DNA of 25,404 nucleotides from Dyella_B sp035508595 (GTDB taxonomy: Bacteria > Pseudomonadota > Gammaproteobacteria > Xanthomonadales > Rhodanobacteraceae), in contig DATJMR010000121.1 in the NCBI GenBank assembly GCA_035508595.1, positions 1 through 25,404 on the forward strand. Reading direction: 5' to 3'. Below, piece after piece: positions 14,164 to 22,901 of this stretch (its first letter is position 1; every line of letters begins with the position of its first letter). The position numbers and the translations under genes were made by a program. The notes below the pieces were generated by a model. It had not been told where the DNA came from and ran no database searches. It saw only the letters and a list, made by a program, of their open reading frames with translations.

Positions 14164-15450
14164 TTATTGGGTCGTCGTAGCCGGCTCGGGCTTCAGCATG
14201 CCTTTCACGTCCTCGAAATGGCCGTCGCTGAAAGCCGCCTTGACGCCCAGCAGATGCGCCATCAGCGGATACACGTCCACATTCGGGAAGTTGTGGAAAC
14301 CGATGCCGCTTTGGAACGCTGGGCCATGCGCGATAAATAGGGCTTGCATGCGCGGGTCCGCATTGTCGTAACCGTGTTCGCCAATGCTGATGTGTCCCTG
14401 GTGTTTGGCGGCATATTGCGTGGTTGTGATGCGCCAACCTACGTCGGCCAAACACACCAGGCGCGGCACGCGTGCGTTGGCGCCGTAGTTGAAGCGCTTG
14501 GGGATGCGTGTTTTATCCCAGCACTGCATGTGCTGTTGGGGCTGCTCCAGTTTTTCCTCGATCGCGTTGAAGTCGTGCTTGGGCTTGGGATTGAAGCCGG
14601 CGAGCACGCCGAGGCTGACTTCGTTCACATCATCCATGGAAATCAGCTTGTCGATGAAGACGGAGTTTTCCAGCGGTACGCTGGCCATGCCGTGATCGGC
14701 CAGTACGATGATGTTGATTTTGTCCAACAACTGCCGCTGCCGCAGGCCCTCGACGAGACGCGACATGGCCTCGTCCGTGCCTTGCAGCGCCTGGTTTACC
14801 TGCGATGAATCCGGGCCGTGATCGTGGCCGGCGTGATCCACAGCGTCGAAGTACAGCGTGACAAACGTAGGGCGCTGATCGGCGGGAAGATCAAGCCATG
14901 CGAGCACCTGATCGACGCGTTGATCGGGTGTCACTTTGCCGTCGTATGGTTTCCAGTAATCGGGACGCTTGCCTTGGATGGCCGCTTCCGAACCGGGCCA
15001 GAACATGGTGGCCGTGCGCAGCCCGGCGGCATCGGCCGTCACCCACAGCGGTGTGGCCTCATCCCACCACAACCCGTTGCTCACCGCTTTGCGATCGCTC
15101 AACGAGAACCTGCCAAGCTCTGGATCGACCATGGTGTTGTTGACCATGCCGTTGTGGTCCGGAACCATGCCCGTGACGATGGCGTAGTGATTGGGAAAGG
15201 TGAGCGAAGGAAACGAAGGCTGCATCGAATCGGCATGCACGCCGGTGGAGGCCAGTTGCTGCAGCGTGGGACTGAAGCCTCGACTTATATAGTCGGCGCG
15301 ATAACCGTCGATCGAAATCAGCAGCAACGGCGTAGCGGCCTGGACCTTCGCTTGTTGCGTCTCGGTGGGTTGCGTAACAGGGCCAGTAGCGCAAGCGGCG
15401 ATGCTTAGGGCGACGAACGAGCAAAGCAGTAGGCGGGACAAACATTTCAT
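14164..15450 (-). CDS. Lipoprotein nucleotide pyrophosphatase/phosphodiesterase (NPP family)
   Basis: Exported alkaline-phosphatase-superfamily enzyme of 428 residues that hydrolyses phosphodiester or pyrophosphate bonds in nucleotides. The signal peptide ends in a clear lipobox IAAC (C20) followed by Ala, suggesting an outer-membrane lipoprotein. The two-zinc site and nucleophile match the NPP enzyme of Xanthomonas: D48 (ISIDGY), T84 (FPSLTFPNHY), D205 and H209 (DAVDHAGH), D252/H253 (LADHGM) and H359 (IGEHGYDN). Length and all seven residues agree with that enzyme, so the family is secure. It probably scavenges extracellular nucleotides or NAD; the substrate is inferred. It is divergent from the DUF1348 gene with 180 bases between the starts. 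Confidence 0.94.
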   Translation of the reverse strand: MKCLSRLLLCSFVALSIAACATGPVTQPTETQQAKVQAATPLLLISIDGYRADYISRGFSPTLQQLASTGVHADSMQPSFPSLTFPNHYAIVTGMVPDHNGMVNNTMVDPELGRFSLSDRKAVSNGLWWDEATPLWVTADAAGLRTATMFWPGSEAAIQGKRPDYWKPYDGKVTPDQRVDQVLAWLDLPADQRPTFVTLYFDAVDHAGHDHGPDSSQVNQALQGTDEAMSRLVEGLRQRQLLDKINIIVLADHGMASVPLENSVFIDKLISMDDVNEVSLGVLAGFNPKPKHDFNAIEEKLEQPQQHMQCWDKTRIPKRFNYGANARVPRLVCLADVGWRITTTQYAAKHQGHISIGEHGYDNADPRMQALFIAHGPAFQSGIGFHNFPNVDVYPLMAHLLGVKAAFSDGHFEDVKGMLKPEPATTTQ

Positions 15451-15584
15451 CGGGCGGAATCCGGTTGTATCGACATGCAGCGGTCAATCATGACGCAGAT
15501 GTGTGACTAATTCAGCATATCCGAGGGCATGATTTCCGGCGCAAGTTCTTAAAGCAAGCCAAAATGGCAGGGCGTGGCTGGGTC

Positions 15585-15590
15585 TACAAT
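15585..15590 (+). promoter_or_regulatory. Candidate -10 of the DUF1348 gene
   Basis: TACAAT lies 40 bases before the chosen start at 15631. No good -35 is visible at 17 bases. An alternative ATG at 15589 overlaps this element, which supports the later start. Confidence 0.35.
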
Positions 15591-15630
15591 GAACCGGTCC
15601 GCCTTATCTCACAGCATATCGGGAGCCGTC

Positions 15631-16107
15631 ATGTCAGCTGTCGAACAACGTCCGCCGTTGCCCCCGTTCACACGCGAAACCGCTATCCAGAAAGTTCGTC
15701 TTGCCGAAGATGCATGGAATACGCGCGAACCCGGCCGCGTTGCGCTGGCCTATACGCCCGACAGCCGTTGGCGCAACCGCGCGGAATTTGTCGACGGCCG
15801 AGTGGACATTGTTGCCTTTCTTACTCGCAAATGGGCGCGCGAGTTGGATTATCGGCTGATCAAAGAGTTGTGGGCGTTCGAAGGCAATCGCATTGCCGTG
15901 CGGTTTGCTTACGAGTGGCACGACGATTCCGGCAATTGGTTTCGCTCCTACGGCAACGAAAATTGGCTGTTCGACGAAAACGGCCTGATGGCAGCGCGGT
16001 ACGCCAGCATCAACGACGTACCGATCGCGGCCTCGGATCGCAAATACCACTGGCCGCAAGGGCGCAGGCCCGACGATCACCCCGGGCTTAGCGATCTGGG
16101 TTTGTGA
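15631..16107 (+). CDS. DUF1348 / SnoaL-like (NTF2-fold) protein
   Basis: A 158-residue cytoplasmic protein with the conserved DUF1348 pattern: AEDAWNTREPGRVALAYT near the N-terminus, WRNRAEFVDGR at about 47-57, LIKELWAFEGNRIAVRFAYEW at about 76-96 and a W-rich GNENWLFDENGLM stretch. The fold is a small cone-shaped NTF2-like barrel that in relatives binds or isomerises small hydrophobic molecules, but the function of this family is unknown. The ATG at 15631 is preceded by GGGAG with a 5-base gap, whereas upstream in-frame ATGs (15574, 15589) lack a site. It is convergent with the carbonic anhydrase gene, 34 bases apart. Confidence 0.85.
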   Translation: MSAVEQRPPLPPFTRETAIQKVRLAEDAWNTREPGRVALAYTPDSRWRNRAEFVDGRVDIVAFLTRKWARELDYRLIKELWAFEGNRIAVRFAYEWHDDSGNWFRSYGNENWLFDENGLMAARYASINDVPIAASDRKYHWPQGRRPDDHPGLSDLGL

Positions 16108-16141
16108 CGCACTGAGCGCGCCGCTCCGACGTGCACAATGC

Positions 16142-16864
16142 TTACGCGGTCTGACGCATCAGCACTTTTCCGGTGGCCAGTTCGTAGACCGAGCCGACCA
16201 CTTTCACGGCTCCGCTTTTCACCGCTTCGGATACCACCGGCTGCGCCGATGCGATGCGTGCGACGTTGTAGTCCACATTCGAGCCGATGGCGTTGAACAG
16301 CATATGGTCGCCGCCCGCCTGCACCACCTTGTCGATGCCGGGACGCACGGCGTCGACGATATCCCAGATGTGGCCCGGCAACGGGGCAGGGTCTTTGATC
16401 TCGCTGATGGTAGCCTTGATCGCGCCGCATTCGGTATGGCCCATCACCATGATCAGCGGAACCTTAAGCACGCCGACGGCGTATTCGAGGCTGGCGAGAA
16501 TATCGCCGCTTAGATAATTGCCCGCGATGCGCATCACAAAGAGATCGCCCGGACCTTGATCGAACACCAGTTCGGGCGCGACGCGCGAATCGGCGCAACT
16601 CACTATGGCGGCGATCGGATACTGCGCTTTCGCGCGTGCGGCACGGCCGACAGAAAAATCCTTGGCATCCAATTTGTTCGCGACATACAGCGCGTTGCCT
16701 TCAAGCAGGCGCCTCAATGCGGCATCGGGCGAGATGCCATTTTGAACCGATGGGGTTGCCGCCATGGCACGCCATGGCGCTATCGCGGCGAGAGCGAGCA
16801 ACCCAAGACCGGCTTCCAGAAAACGACGACGCGATTCAAACGGATGCGAAGCGTGATCGCACAT
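16142..16864 (-). CDS. Tat-exported beta-carbonic anhydrase
   Basis: Zinc enzyme of 240 residues interconverting CO2 and bicarbonate. The N-terminus SRRRFLEAGLGLLALAA (11-27) followed by AMAA is a twin-arginine signal, so the folded enzyme is probably exported to the periplasm through Tat. The beta-class zinc site is present: C90 with the D92-R94 dyad (SCADSR), H143 and C146 (GHTECGA). GGAGG lies 6 bases before the ATG. Most beta-carbonic anhydrases are cytoplasmic; a periplasmic form would convert bicarbonate and CO2 at the cell surface, perhaps for pH balance. It stands alone on the minus strand and converges on the DUF1348 gene. Confidence 0.94.
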   Translation of the reverse strand: MCDHASHPFESRRRFLEAGLGLLALAAIAPWRAMAATPSVQNGISPDAALRRLLEGNALYVANKLDAKDFSVGRAARAKAQYPIAAIVSCADSRVAPELVFDQGPGDLFVMRIAGNYLSGDILASLEYAVGVLKVPLIMVMGHTECGAIKATISEIKDPAPLPGHIWDIVDAVRPGIDKVVQAGGDHMLFNAIGSNVDYNVARIASAQPVVSEAVKSGAVKVVGSVYELATGKVLMRQTA

Positions 16865-16980
16865 GGCCCACCTCCAATGAGTAGTCAGAACGAACGCGGC
16901 GATCTTCTACAACATGAGGCAACGCTTGCCGATGGCGCCGGCAAAACGTTTTGCGGTGACACGCGAGCCGGTATAGATGC

Positions 16981-17012
16981 AAAAGCCCTGGCTTTCAAGG
17001 CTTTTCAGGGCT
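16981..17012 (-). terminator. Intrinsic terminator of the flavoprotein gene
   Basis: On the minus strand AGCCCTG (17012-17006) pairs with CAGGGCT (16990-16984), followed by TTT. An overlapping stem, AAAAGCC with GGCTTTT (16981-16987 and 16999-17005), gives an alternative hairpin ending in a U-tract. The element begins within the flavoprotein stop codon. Confidence 0.6.
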
Positions 17013-18258
17013 GTTTCGAATCTCTCAACCAGTTCGCCGCGGCCCGCCCGGCACGGTAGCCGCTGGCGAAGCAGGCGGTCAGCAGATAGCCGCCCGTGGG
17101 CGCTTCCCAATCCAGCATTTCGCCGGCGCAAAACACGCCGGGAAGGGCGGTCAGCATCAACGAATCGTTCATCGCCTCAAGGCGCACGCCGCCGGCGCTG
17201 CTAATGGCCTCGGCGATGGGGCGCGGCTGCTTGAGGAGCAGGGGAAAGCGATGGACAGTCCTGGCGAGAAGTTCCCCATCCTTAAGCTGGACAGGATCCA
17301 ATACCTCGCGCAATAGCGCCGTTTTTACGCCAATCATGTCGATATTCCGGCGCAAGTGCTCGCTGACGGTGCGCCTTCTGCGCGGTTTGCATAGCTCGTG
17401 GAGAAGCCTCTCCAACGAGCGGTCGGGGGCGAGGTCCAGTTCCAGGGTGACGCGGTCTTGGCGCGCGACGGTGTCGCGCAAATGAGCTGATAGGGCGTAG
17501 ATCAAACTGCCTTCGATGCCGGCGGAGGTGATGACACACTCGCCTTGCCGCGCATGCACCTGTCCGGAGGCGTCGCGCCAATGCGCAACGACGGATTTAA
17601 GCGGAGCGCCTGCAAAGCGCTCACGAAATTTGTCGCTCCAGCCCACATTGAAGCCGCAGTTGGATGGCTGCAGCGGCGCGACCTCGATACCGCGCTCGGC
17701 CAGCCATGGCTGCCATGCACCGTCGGAACCGAGTTGCGGCCAGCTGCCGCCGCCCAGCGCCAACACCACGGCATTCGCGCGTATGGATCGCTCGCCGTCG
17801 GTGGTCGCGAAGCGCAACGTGCCGTCGTCATGCCAACCCAGCCAACGGTGATGCACATGGAAACGCACGCCGCTTTCGCGCAGTCGATGCACCCATCCGC
17901 GCAGCAAGGGTGCTGCTTTCATGTCGCTGGGAAACACTCGTCCTGAGGTCCCTACGAACGTCTCTACGCCCAAACCGGCCGCCCACCGGCGCAAGGCATC
18001 GGCATCGAAATCGTTCAGCCATGTGCCGATCCGCGCGGCGCGCTCGCCGTAGCGTCGATCGAAATCGGGGCGCGATTCGCCGTGCGTAAGGTTCATGCCG
18101 CCTTTGCCGGCGATCAGAAATTTGCGCCCTACCGAACCCTTTGCGTCGTAGAGATCGACGTCGATGCCCTGGGCGCGCGCCGTTTCGGCCGCCATCAGCC
18201 CCGCGGGGCCGCCGCCGACAATGACCAAGGCTGGGCGATGTTGAGATAAAGAATGCAT
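17005..18258 (-). CDS. NAD(P)/FAD-dependent oxidoreductase, BaiN/HI0933-like flavoprotein
   Basis: Flavoprotein of 417 residues. A dinucleotide-binding GGGPAG (15-20) starts the N-terminal Rossmann segment. A conserved RKFLIAGKGGMNLTH (45-59) and a C-terminal GVFCAGEMLDWEAPTGGYLLTACFASG segment mark the HI0933/BaiN family (the PP_4765-like branch). Such proteins bind FAD; some anaerobe members reduce enone groups of steroids, but the role of proteobacterial ones is unknown. No ribosome binding site is obvious before the ATG at 18258. It lies 40 bases after the cupin gene in the same direction and is closed by an intrinsic terminator, so it is probably the last gene of the ada-alkA/ogt/cupin run. 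Confidence 0.9.
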   Translation of the reverse strand: MHSLSQHRPALVIVGGGPAGLMAAETARAQGIDVDLYDAKGSVGRKFLIAGKGGMNLTHGESRPDFDRRYGERAARIGTWLNDFDADALRRWAAGLGVETFVGTSGRVFPSDMKAAPLLRGWVHRLRESGVRFHVHHRWLGWHDDGTLRFATTDGERSIRANAVVLALGGGSWPQLGSDGAWQPWLAERGIEVAPLQPSNCGFNVGWSDKFRERFAGAPLKSVVAHWRDASGQVHARQGECVITSAGIEGSLIYALSAHLRDTVARQDRVTLELDLAPDRSLERLLHELCKPRRRRTVSEHLRRNIDMIGVKTALLREVLDPVQLKDGELLARTVHRFPLLLKQPRPIAEAISSAGGVRLEAMNDSLMLTALPGVFCAGEMLDWEAPTGGYLLTACFASGYRAGRAAANWLRDSKQP

Positions 18259-18298
18259 GCGAGGAGATAGCGTAAAAGACCCCGCATTGTAAAAAGAG

Positions 18299-18820
18299 TC
18301 ACGCGCGATGTCTGTCGGACGAAAATCGGCGAATCAGCGCTTCGTGTTGCGGGTAACCGCGCAGCAGAGTGTCGGTGTCCGCCAGTTCGAAGGTGTCGAA
18401 TTCGAAGCCCGGCGCTACCGTACACCCGACCAGCGAGAAGCCCTCCGTGCCATCGCGCTCCGCCGCAAACCAATGGCCGGCCGGCACCACGAACTGAAAC
18501 GCCGCGTCCGGCGCGCGCAGGCGATTGCCGAGCCGCTGCACGGAATGCTCGCCATGCGGGTCCAGTCGATGAATCAGCAGCGAATCGCCGGCATAGAAAT
18601 GCCACATTTCGTCCGCGTCGATGCGATGCCAGGCGGAGTAGGCGTGATCGTGGAGCAAGTAGTAAATGCCGGTGGAGGCACGACGCGATGTTGCCGTGCC
18701 AGCATCGGTCAATCGCGAGATGTGTTCGTCGCTTTGGTAGGTTTGGCGGTAGAAGCCGCCTTCCGGGTGCGGTTGCAGTTGCAGCGTTTCGATGATGCGC
18801 GCGATGGTGGAGTGAGCCAT
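18299..18820 (-). CDS. DUF985 cupin-fold protein
   Basis: A 173-residue cupin of the DUF985 (Cupin_5) family. The conserved start IIETLQLQPHPEGGFYRQTYQS and the later YYLLHDHAYSAWHRIDADEMWHFYAGD region contain the motif that forms the beta barrel; VVPAGHWFAA and SLVGCTVAPGFEF follow. Family function is unknown; some homologues are described as sugar-nucleotide-like or metal-binding folds without shown activity. The start at 18820 fits the conserved N-terminus; a GGAGG sits one base before a further ATG at 18865, so the true start is not certain. The gene lies 70 bases after ogt and 40 before the flavoprotein gene, all minus strand. Confidence 0.85.
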   Translation of the reverse strand: MAHSTIARIIETLQLQPHPEGGFYRQTYQSDEHISRLTDAGTATSRRASTGIYYLLHDHAYSAWHRIDADEMWHFYAGDSLLIHRLDPHGEHSVQRLGNRLRAPDAAFQFVVPAGHWFAAERDGTEGFSLVGCTVAPGFEFDTFELADTDTLLRGYPQHEALIRRFSSDRHRA

Positions 18821-18890
18821 TGTCGTGGTGGTAGCGTCGAGGCGAGATGCGACTTCGGCAAGCATACCTCCGTTGCACCATGGTTCGTGG

Positions 18891-19430
18891 TCATCGCAGC
18901 GCCTTCTGAGCGGCAGCGGGGCCAAACAAATCGCCGCGTGCCACGCGATCTTCCATCGCCAGCAAGAACCGCTTGGTCGGCAAGCCGCCACCGAATCCGG
19001 TAAGGCTGCCATCGCTGCCAATCACGCGATGACACGGCAATACGATAGGTAACGGATTGCGCCCATTCGCCGCGCCCACGGCCCGCACTGCTTGGGGGTG
19101 GCCGATGTGTCGGGCAAGCTCGCCATAGCTGACCGTGGCGCCATAGGGGATCTTTGCCAGCGCCTGCCACACCACGATCTGAAAATCCGTTCCCAACGGA
19201 TGCAGTGGCAAATCGAACATCTTGCGGTCGCCCGCGAAATACTCTTCCAGTTGCTCACGCGCAAAACGCAGTTTGGAGGGTTCGTGCTTCCAAGCCGCAT
19301 CGGGCGCTTTCTTGTGCTTTCCGGTTTCAAACCACACCTGGCGCAAACCCTTCGGGTCGGCTACCAGGAGCAATGTGCCGATCGGTGTGGATAGATGGTC
19401 GTACCAGATCGGGCTGTCGAGCGTATTCAT
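18891..19430 (-). CDS. ogt: Methylated-DNA--[protein]-cysteine S-methyltransferase (Ogt)
   Basis: Suicide repair protein of 179 residues that removes methyl groups from O6-methylguanine (and O4-methylthymine) onto its own cysteine. The acceptor is C133 in the invariant PCHRV motif (IVLPCHRVIG); the Y-rich DNA-binding segment VSYGELARHIG and the RAVG/ANG stretch for nucleotide flipping are present. Length matches Ogt rather than the longer Ada. Its ATG overlaps the TGA of the upstream Ada-N/AlkA gene by 4 bases, so the two are co-translated. An upstream in-frame extension to 19664 is a shadow of that gene and not used. Confidence 0.95.
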   Translation of the reverse strand: MNTLDSPIWYDHLSTPIGTLLLVADPKGLRQVWFETGKHKKAPDAAWKHEPSKLRFAREQLEEYFAGDRKMFDLPLHPLGTDFQIVVWQALAKIPYGATVSYGELARHIGHPQAVRAVGAANGRNPLPIVLPCHRVIGSDGSLTGFGGGLPTKRFLLAMEDRVARGDLFGPAAAQKALR

Positions 19431-20941
19431 GCTGTGGCTCTCTGTCGGGGCGCGGCCAGCGGTTTGGGTAGTTCGCTGGCGCTGCGCCATAAATGCATTA
19501 CCGCATAGGCGCGCCATGGCCGCCATGCTTCGGCGAGCTGCGTGAGCGCTTTCGTACTCAGCATGTCCTCGCCGCGCGCCGCGGCGCGCCGCAAGATCAA
19601 ATCGGCGGCTGGGAAGGCGTCCGGATGGCTTAGGCCGCGCATAGCCATGTAGTGCGCGGTCCATTCGCCGATACCAGGCAGAGCGACCCAGCGTCGTACG
19701 AATTCGTCCAGCGACTGCTCGACGCGGAAATCCACGCGTCCATCCAGCACCGCGCGCGCTACGCCGCGAATGCTTTCAGCGCGTGCGGTAGTGATGCCAA
19801 GTGCATTCAGATCGGCATCGACCAGTGTTTCGGGCGAAGGAAAAAGGCGCTCCAGACCCGGCGCCGCAGGCATGGGCAATGCCTCGCCATAACGGTGCAC
19901 GATGCGCGATGCAAGCGTGCGCGCTGCCGCCACGCTTACCTGCTGGCCGAGAATGGCGCGCACGGCGACTTCAAAGCCATCCCAACTGCCCGGCAAGCGT
20001 AAGCCGGGGCGTTTGCGCAACAAAGAACGTAGATGGGCCGTCGCTTGCAACGCCGCATCGATAGCCTGCGGGTCGGCATCCAGATCGAACATGCGCCGAA
20101 TGCGCGTGACCACCGACAACATGTGCGCGGGCTGCGGGCAGTGCAGTTGCAAGCGCAGCGCATTTTCCTTGTCGGGCCACACGCTCAGCCGCAACCAACC
20201 TGGTGCTTGGGCCGGGCCGAACACGCGCGAATAGCTGTCCTCGTCTACCACCTCGATGCCGGGCAGCGCGCGGCCACGCAGAAAAGCGAGCAACGATGCG
20301 AAGTCGTAAGGCGGCCGATAGTTCAACCGCAAGCTCAAGCTGTCGTCACTGCCGGCGTGCGGATGACGACGCAGATCGCGCGGTGCGATGCGGTTGGCTT
20401 GGGCGAACGCGGCGTTGAACCGGCGCAAGCTGCCGAAGCCCGAAGCGAGCGCGACATCCGTGACCGGCATTCGCGTTTCCGTCAGCAACTGCTTGGCGAA
20501 AAGCAGGCGACGCGTGGTGTGCACATCGATCGGCGGTGCACCCAGGCGCTCCACGAACAATCGGCGCAATTGTCTCGCACCCACGCCCACGCGCCGCGCC
20601 AATTCATCGACAGGATGATCCTGCAGCAAGCCGGCTTCGATAAGTTTCAGCGCGCGAGTCACCACGTGGTCGCCGCGCTGCCAGGCATCGTTGCCCGGCG
20701 CCAGCTCGGGCCGGCAGCGCAGGCATGGGCGAAAACCTTCCGCTTCCGCCGCCGCCGCCGTCACGTAATAGCGGATGTTGTCGCGCTTGGGCGACGGCGA
20801 CGCCGGGCATACCGGCCGGCAATAAATGCCGGTGCTGCGCACGGCGATGAAGAACAACCCGTCGAAACGCGCATCGCGGCTCAGCCGAGCGCGTTCGCAG
20901 GTCTGCGGATCCAGCGCGGGGAGGGTGTGGGTGGCGGCCAT
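19427..20941 (-). CDS. Ada-N / AraC / AlkA fusion: alkylation sensor and 3-methyladenine DNA glycosylase
   Basis: Three-part protein of 504 residues. Residues 10-80 are the Ada N-terminal zinc domain with C41, C45, C73 and C76; in E. coli Ada the equivalent of C41 takes a methyl group from DNA phosphotriesters and switches the protein to an activator. Residues 90-195 form an AraC-type helix-turn-helix pair. Residues about 205-490 form AlkA: an AlkA N-terminal domain, the GFEVAVRAILGQQVS segment, a helix-hairpin-helix at about 419-431 (VALPGIGEWTAHY) and the catalytic aspartate D447 (FPAADLILRR). It thus senses methylation damage and excises alkylated bases. It lacks the Ada C-terminal O6 transferase, which is supplied by ogt, overlapping it by 4 bases. 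It probably induces its own operon; no Ada box was recognised in the 88-base upstream gap. Confidence 0.95.
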   Translation of the reverse strand: MAATHTLPALDPQTCERARLSRDARFDGLFFIAVRSTGIYCRPVCPASPSPKRDNIRYYVTAAAAEAEGFRPCLRCRPELAPGNDAWQRGDHVVTRALKLIEAGLLQDHPVDELARRVGVGARQLRRLFVERLGAPPIDVHTTRRLLFAKQLLTETRMPVTDVALASGFGSLRRFNAAFAQANRIAPRDLRRHPHAGSDDSLSLRLNYRPPYDFASLLAFLRGRALPGIEVVDEDSYSRVFGPAQAPGWLRLSVWPDKENALRLQLHCPQPAHMLSVVTRIRRMFDLDADPQAIDAALQATAHLRSLLRKRPGLRLPGSWDGFEVAVRAILGQQVSVAAARTLASRIVHRYGEALPMPAAPGLERLFPSPETLVDADLNALGITTARAESIRGVARAVLDGRVDFRVEQSLDEFVRRWVALPGIGEWTAHYMAMRGLSHPDAFPAADLILRRAAARGEDMLSTKALTQLAEAWRPWRAYAVMHLWRSASELPKPLAAPRQRATA

Positions 20942-21029
20942 GGACGCAGGCTAACACCCCCGCCGGCAAGAAACTCGCCGTTTTCGGACATCAATGCCTG
21001 AGCCGGTTCAACGAGGGCAGGACCGGATC

Positions 21030-21578
21030 TCAGCCCGGCCCGCGCCCGATACCGGTCATGCTGGACAGCACGCCATCTCGGCGAATCAACCCGTGATACA
21101 ACGCCGCGCCCACATGCGCCAGGAAGGTGAGAAATAGCAACATCGCCAGCCAGGCGTGCGCGTGTCGAAGGATCGCGAACGCCGTTGCGTTTGTGGGGAA
21201 AATCGGCGGCAAGCGCAACGAGTGACTCAACATCACCGGATAACCGCCCGCCGACAACATCGCCCAACCCACCAGCGGAATCACCAACATCAGCGCATAC
21301 AGCAAGTAATGCGACGCATACGCCGCCAGCTTTTGGATAGCGGGCAGATCGGCGGGCAACGGCGGCGGCGGATTGCGCAAGCGGACGATCAAGCGCAGCA
21401 CCGCGAGAATCAAGATCGCCACGCCAAGCGGCTTATGGATGCGCAGCAACCAATCGTGCCGTTCGGACACCGAAGCCACCATGCCCACGCCGATAAACAG
21501 CATCGACACGATCATCACGGCCATCAGCCAATGCAGCACGCGGGCAGTGAGTACGAAATAGTCGGATGAGCGTGTCAT
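21030..21578 (-). CDS. Cytochrome b561
   Basis: Di-heme inner-membrane cytochrome of 182 residues with four helices. Heme-ligand histidines are visible: H16 (TARVLHWL) and H48 (LRIHKPLG) in the first half, and histidines in HAHAWLA and LAHVGAALYH in the last helices, the pattern of the prokaryotic b561 family. It would pass electrons between quinol and a periplasmic partner. The start at 21578 shares one base with the stop of the catalase-like gene (TGATG), so it is translationally coupled and probably reduces that protein. Longer upstream in-frame extension to 21881 is not homologous and was rejected. Confidence 0.92.
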   Translation of the reverse strand: MTRSSDYFVLTARVLHWLMAVMIVSMLFIGVGMVASVSERHDWLLRIHKPLGVAILILAVLRLIVRLRNPPPPLPADLPAIQKLAAYASHYLLYALMLVIPLVGWAMLSAGGYPVMLSHSLRLPPIFPTNATAFAILRHAHAWLAMLLFLTFLAHVGAALYHGLIRRDGVLSSMTGIGRGPG

Positions 21579-22645
21579 CACTTGGCCTCCGGCGTGGTGT
21601 TTGCCGTGCCGGGAAGATGCGCTTCCTCGCTGGTACGGCGCAGATAGGACGTGGCGTACGCCGCCGAGCGTGCAGGCAGCAGCGGATCGTCCGAAATCGC
21701 GATGCCGTTCGGTAGCACCGTGGGGTCGTAGTTGATGTCGCGGCACGCGCCGCTTGCTTGCGGCTCCGTGCCGGTGAGCACCAAGGTGCCGGCGTCGATT
21801 TCGCGTCGATCCGACGGCCATGCCTTCGTCGCGTCGTTCGTCGGATCGCCCGGATTGGCGAGTGTAACGATCAAATGCCAACGTTGCGGTCCTTGTGCGA
21901 GCCGCTGCGCCAGATCGGCATCAAGATAATTCGGATCGCTGCCGCCGACCGCGTCGTCGTGTGCGTCGGGCACCATGCGCCAGCGCACCGCGTGTCGTTC
22001 GCCATGGGCATCGACAAACTCGAACGCATTCAAGCTCCAGTAGCTTTCCGTCACGTAGCTTGCGGAAGGCCTGGCGGTTTTCACCCACGCAAGGAACGCT
22101 CCCGCTTCCGGGTGCGCCGCGAAAAATGCGCCGATTTTGGCGGGATTCGGTTTACCTGTGGAAGGATCGGGTTGTTGCGCTTGCAAAAACTCGAAGAACG
22201 ATTGGGGCGTGGCCACGGGAAACACCGGCATGCTATTCATGCCAGTGCGCCACTGCTGACCGTTCGCCTGCGTAAAGCGCAGCGCCATGCTGCGAATCGG
22301 GGCGCTGCTGTCCGGCGCATATGGGTTGCCGACTGGCACGGCAAAGCGTCCCACCACCGGCGTTCGACCGGTTGCGAATACTTGCGCAACGGAATACGTC
22401 TGCGCTTGGCCGTTGCTGTCGAAATACCCCGCCACGCACACGCCTTTGGCGTGATTGCGGCGATAGCCAGGAAACACGCCGGCATTGGCTTGCAACTGAT
22501 TCACCATGCGTTGCGCGGTAAGCCGATTTGGCGTCAGCCACCCGCCGACATAAGCGAATGCGAGCACGATGATGAGAAGCACGAAGGCGATGACAGCGAA
22601 CCGTAGAACCATGCTGCGGGTGGAGAGAGCGAGTGGGGCATGCAT
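21578..22645 (-). CDS. Membrane-anchored catalase-like heme peroxidase
   Basis: Catalase-family heme protein of 355 residues, related to the SrpA-like small catalase-peroxidases. A hydrophobic N-terminal helix (about 11-33) anchors it in the inner membrane with the domain in the periplasm. The distal histidine lies in the conserved YRRNHAKG (H65); the heme-coordinating tyrosine is Y330 in ARSAAYATSYLRR, four residues after R326, as in catalases. It lacks the long C-terminal domains of large catalases. AAGGA lies 9 bases before the ATG. It forms an operon with cytochrome b561 by a TGATG overlap, a recurring gene pair; peroxide removal driven by quinol-derived electrons is the likely, but inferred, function. 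Confidence 0.9.
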   Translation of the reverse strand: MHAPLALSTRSMVLRFAVIAFVLLIIVLAFAYVGGWLTPNRLTAQRMVNQLQANAGVFPGYRRNHAKGVCVAGYFDSNGQAQTYSVAQVFATGRTPVVGRFAVPVGNPYAPDSSAPIRSMALRFTQANGQQWRTGMNSMPVFPVATPQSFFEFLQAQQPDPSTGKPNPAKIGAFFAAHPEAGAFLAWVKTARPSASYVTESYWSLNAFEFVDAHGERHAVRWRMVPDAHDDAVGGSDPNYLDADLAQRLAQGPQRWHLIVTLANPGDPTNDATKAWPSDRREIDAGTLVLTGTEPQASGACRDINYDPTVLPNGIAISDDPLLPARSAAYATSYLRRTSEEAHLPGTANTTPEAK

Positions 22646-22677
22646 AGAATCATGTCCTTAGCTTAAAGAATGTCGTG

Positions 22678-22690
22678 GGAACGTTGTTCC
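22678..22690 (-). promoter_or_regulatory. GGAAC-containing palindrome upstream of the catalase-like gene
   Basis: GGAAC-GTT-GTTCC lies 33 bases before the catalase-like start. On the minus strand it supplies a GGAAC, the -35 core of many ECF sigma promoters; no convincing -10 was found 16-17 bases on. It may be an operator or a chance palindrome. The rest of the 22646-22901 gap has only a 6-bp hairpin (22791-22809) and no credible gene. Confidence 0.25.
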
Positions 22691-22901
22691 GATTTCTCAA
22701 TCGCCAGTGGTGAGAGCGCATGTTCATGGTCCTGGCGAATACGTATTGCCGGTTACTTCGAGCGTTGCGGTCATACGGTTACATCGTTGGCGCACACAAC
22801 TTTTGTGCGGGCACGTCGGTGCTTGCACTGCACATCGCGCCAGGTCATGCGCCGGACACGTCAAGGTGGAAACTGTTGGGCTGCAGTTTCTTCAATGCCG
22901 G

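Noticed and set aside
20033..21001. 322-codon open frame on the plus strand
   Set aside because: Antisense to the Ada-N/AlkA fusion; no recognisable domain.
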